Assembly (NCBI GenBank): GCA_023150555.1
Contig: JAKLKQ010000023.1
Span: forward strand, 1-64,000
Source of the DNA: Planctomycetota bacterium
Lineage (GTDB): Bacteria; Planctomycetota; SZUA-567; H5-PLA8
Direction: 5' to 3'
Length of the DNA: 64,000 nucleotides
This document shows, in pieces, positions 62,712-64,000 of this stretch. The notes beneath the pieces are model-generated. The model made no database searches, was not told the origin of the DNA, and saw only the letters and a program-made list of their open reading frames with translations. Each line of letters begins with the position of its first letter. The first letter of the stretch is position 1. Made by a program: the position numbers and the translations under genes.

Positions 62712-63176
62712 CTAGGCCACCTGCAGGTCCGAGGTGCAGTGGCCGCAGCGGGTGGCCTTGACCGGAACCTTCATCAGGCAGTGCGGGCAGTCCTTCTCGG
62801 TCGGTTCGGCGGCCGGCTTGGGCTTCTCCGTCTTGGCGCGAATCGTGTTCATGACCTTGACCATGATGAAGACGCAGAAGGCCAGGATCGTGAAATCGAT
62901 CACCACGTTCAGGAACGAGCCGTAGGCGATCACCGGGATGCCGAGTTCCTTTGCCTTGTCGAGCGACTCGAGACCCACCGACTTCTCGGGGTCGAGGCTG
63001 ATGTAGAGATCCTTGAAGTTGACGCCGCCCAGCGCCTTGCCGATGGGCGGCATCAGGACGTCGCCGACCAGCGAGGCGACGATCTTACCGAAGGCGCCGC
63101 CGACGATCACGCCGACCGCCATGTCCATCACGTTGCCGCGCACTGCGAAGTCACGGAATTCCTTGACCAGGCCCAT
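62712..63176 (-). CDS. mscL: Large-conductance mechanosensitive channel with C-terminal zinc ribbon
   Basis: 154 residues. MscL: EFRDFAVRGNVMDMAVGVIV, GGAFGKIVASLVGDVLMPPI, then TM2 YGSFLNVVIDFTILAFCVFI. The usual C-terminal bundle is replaced or extended by a zinc ribbon, CPHCLMKVPVKATRCGHC (about 131-148). Emergency osmotic release channel in the inner membrane. The ribbon would be cytoplasmic. Confidence 0.92.
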   Translation of the reverse strand: MGLVKEFRDFAVRGNVMDMAVGVIVGGAFGKIVASLVGDVLMPPIGKALGGVNFKDLYISLDPEKSVGLESLDKAKELGIPVIAYGSFLNVVIDFTILAFCVFIMVKVMNTIRAKTEKPKPAAEPTEKDCPHCLMKVPVKATRCGHCTSDLQVA

Positions 63177-63245
63177 GGGACGCTCCTCTCTCTTCCTCTC
63201 CCCTTGTACGGCCGTGCCGTTTCGCGGCGGCCCCGGCGCATTGAA

Positions 63246-63269
63246 AAGGGCGGCCCGAAGGCCGCCCTT
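63246..63269 (-). terminator. Rho-independent terminator with UUCG loop
   Basis: On the minus strand AAGGGCGGCC (63269-63260), loop TTCG, GGCCGCCCTT (63255-63246) then TTCAATG. It follows the stop of the lipoprotein gene by 24 bases. Confidence 0.8.
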
Positions 63270-63292
63270 GCGGATCGAAACTGCTAAGCTGC

Positions 63293-64000
63293 CTAGACGT
63301 CCTTAGGTCCGGTGGCGGCCTTCTTGCGCGAGAGCACGATCACCACGCCGATCACGACCACCAGCAGCACCGCGCCGAGGATGATGGCGTTGGTCATGCG
63401 GCCGTCGTCGGGCTTGGGCGGAAGCTGAAAGCGCGCGCGCAGCGTGCCGTTCTCGCCGACCTTGCCGCTGATGAAGTCGGCGAACTCGCCTTCCCAGACG
63501 ACGGTGTTCTCGCCTTCCTGCTTGCCGTTGGTCTCGAGGACCTTGCCGGGGCCCTTGACCTTCAGGACCACCTTGCTGTTCATGGTTTTCTCGCGGGCGC
63601 CGTCGATCTGCGCCTTCTCGGGCGCGATGATCTTGCGTTCGAAGATGCGGATGTCGTCGGACTTGGTGACGGTGGTGTGGCCCCAGATGCGCACGATCTC
63701 CTTATGCTTGTCCCACTGCGCGAACTTGCCGATGTCGTCGAAGCTGACCTTGCCCTCGAAGACGGTGCGCCCGCCCTCCTTGTCCTCCTTGCTGTACTTC
63801 TCAAGCTTAAGGCCCTTGGGCTTCTCCGACTTCATCTTGGCTTCGTCTTCTACGGGGTTGTCGAAATCCCATTCGCTGGCCATCTTGGTGAGGAAGCCCT
63901 GCGTGCCGCGTTCGAAGCGGTACTCCAGGTGCCCGGCGCAGTTCTCGTCGAACTCGACGTATTCGTCGTAGTTGAAGCAGCCCGGCAGCACGGCCAGAAG
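63293..64000 (-). CDS. Lipoprotein with C-terminal TM helix (5' end outside window)
   Basis: Partial, about 235 residues visible. The frame is open to the window edge; the last visible upstream residues LLAVLPGCFNYDEY give a lipobox LPGC, so the signal peptide starts beyond 64000. The body is beta-rich and charged (YVEFDENCAGHLEYRFERGT, RIWGHTTVTKSDDIRIFERK). It ends with one TM helix (about 195-220 from the visible start, NAIILGAVLLVVVIGVVIVL) and a basic tail. Lipid anchor plus TM. It loosely resembles LppM/DUF3153-type proteins; function unknown. Confidence 0.75.
   Translation of the reverse strand, partial: LLAVLPGCFNYDEYVEFDENCAGHLEYRFERGTQGFLTKMASEWDFDNPVEDEAKMKSEKPKGLKLEKYSKEDKEGGRTVFEGKVSFDDIGKFAQWDKHKEIVRIWGHTTVTKSDDIRIFERKIIAPEKAQIDGAREKTMNSKVVLKVKGPGKVLETNGKQEGENTVVWEGEFADFISGKVGENGTLRARFQLPPKPDDGRMTNAIILGAVLLVVVIGVVIVLSRKKAATGPKDV

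Overview
The window is high-GC, densely packed bacterial DNA with short intergenic gaps. The gene content points to Planctomycetota or a close relative. The evidence is an adjacent DUF1549/DUF1553 cytochrome-like gene and DUF1501 Tat-exported gene, a DUF6785-type membrane protein, several Gfo/Idh/MocA oxidoreductases, secreted PQQ-propeller and beta-helix proteins, and four ECF sigma factors in 64 kb. Two of these sigma factors sit upstream of membrane proteins joining a zinc finger to an alpha/alpha-toroid. No tRNA, rRNA, CRISPR array, prophage or transposase gene was recognised, so this reads as ordinary chromosome. The phylum call rests on gene content only.

Layout. 0-2.7 kb: a small orphan gene, an SprT-like protease, a TPR protein, a 164-bp inverted-repeat element and 'word' repeats. 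2.7-7.5 kb: a tight four-gene minus-strand operon encoding a cyclic-nucleotide-binding protein, a secreted HEAT/TPR protein, a protein with a C-terminal PqqD-like domain and a small 'virulence factor' family protein. 7.6-9.6 kb: a CCA/poly(A) polymerase-family enzyme and a zinc-ribbon membrane protein. 9.8-12.3 kb: ECF sigma plus zinc-finger/toroid protein, module 1. 12.4-15.6 kb: an alpha/beta hydrolase, a VOC protein and an M32 carboxypeptidase. 15.6-19.6 kb: a cyclophilin-like membrane protein with a multi-TM partner, and a divergent TPR-roadblock/roadblock pair. 19.9-26.4 kb: minus-strand secreted proteins, including a 1491-residue beta-helix/PKD protein, that share a C-terminal-type module; a truncated paralogue lies among them. 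26.6-33.2 kb: a DUF6785 protein, a coiled-coil membrane protein and hisD-hisC-hisB. 33.5-41.5 kb: a frameshifted gene, a DUF2784-CPBP fusion, a PQQ-propeller protein, the DUF1549/1553 and DUF1501 pair and a sugar isomerase-like protein. 41.6-48.3 kb: ECF sigma/FecR-like pair, GNAT, ferredoxin plus PreA-like oxidoreductase, and Gfo/Idh/MocA. 48.9-55.6 kb: a desaturase, a DUF6370-like protein, a CBS protein, a REP-like hairpin cluster, a pyrD operon, a second Gfo/Idh/MocA and lspA. 55.7-58.2 kb: ECF/toroid module 2, a paralogue of module 1. 58.3-64 kb: a membrane protein, acyl-CoA carboxylase beta subunit, an ECF sigma fused to a membrane sensor, mscL with a zinc ribbon, and a partial lipoprotein.

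The strongest candidates for something undescribed are: (i) AT-richer intergenic islands crowded with GTGCA/TGCAC words, with longer matches shared between 19.7 kb, 30.0 kb and 48.5 kb; (ii) the duplicated ECF-toroid modules, which keep an ACATGTGC element 93-94 nt upstream of both sigma genes; (iii) the cyclic-nucleotide/HEAT/PqqD-like operon; (iv) the shared module of the 20-26 kb secreted cluster; and (v) the sigma factor fused to a transmembrane lectin-like domain.
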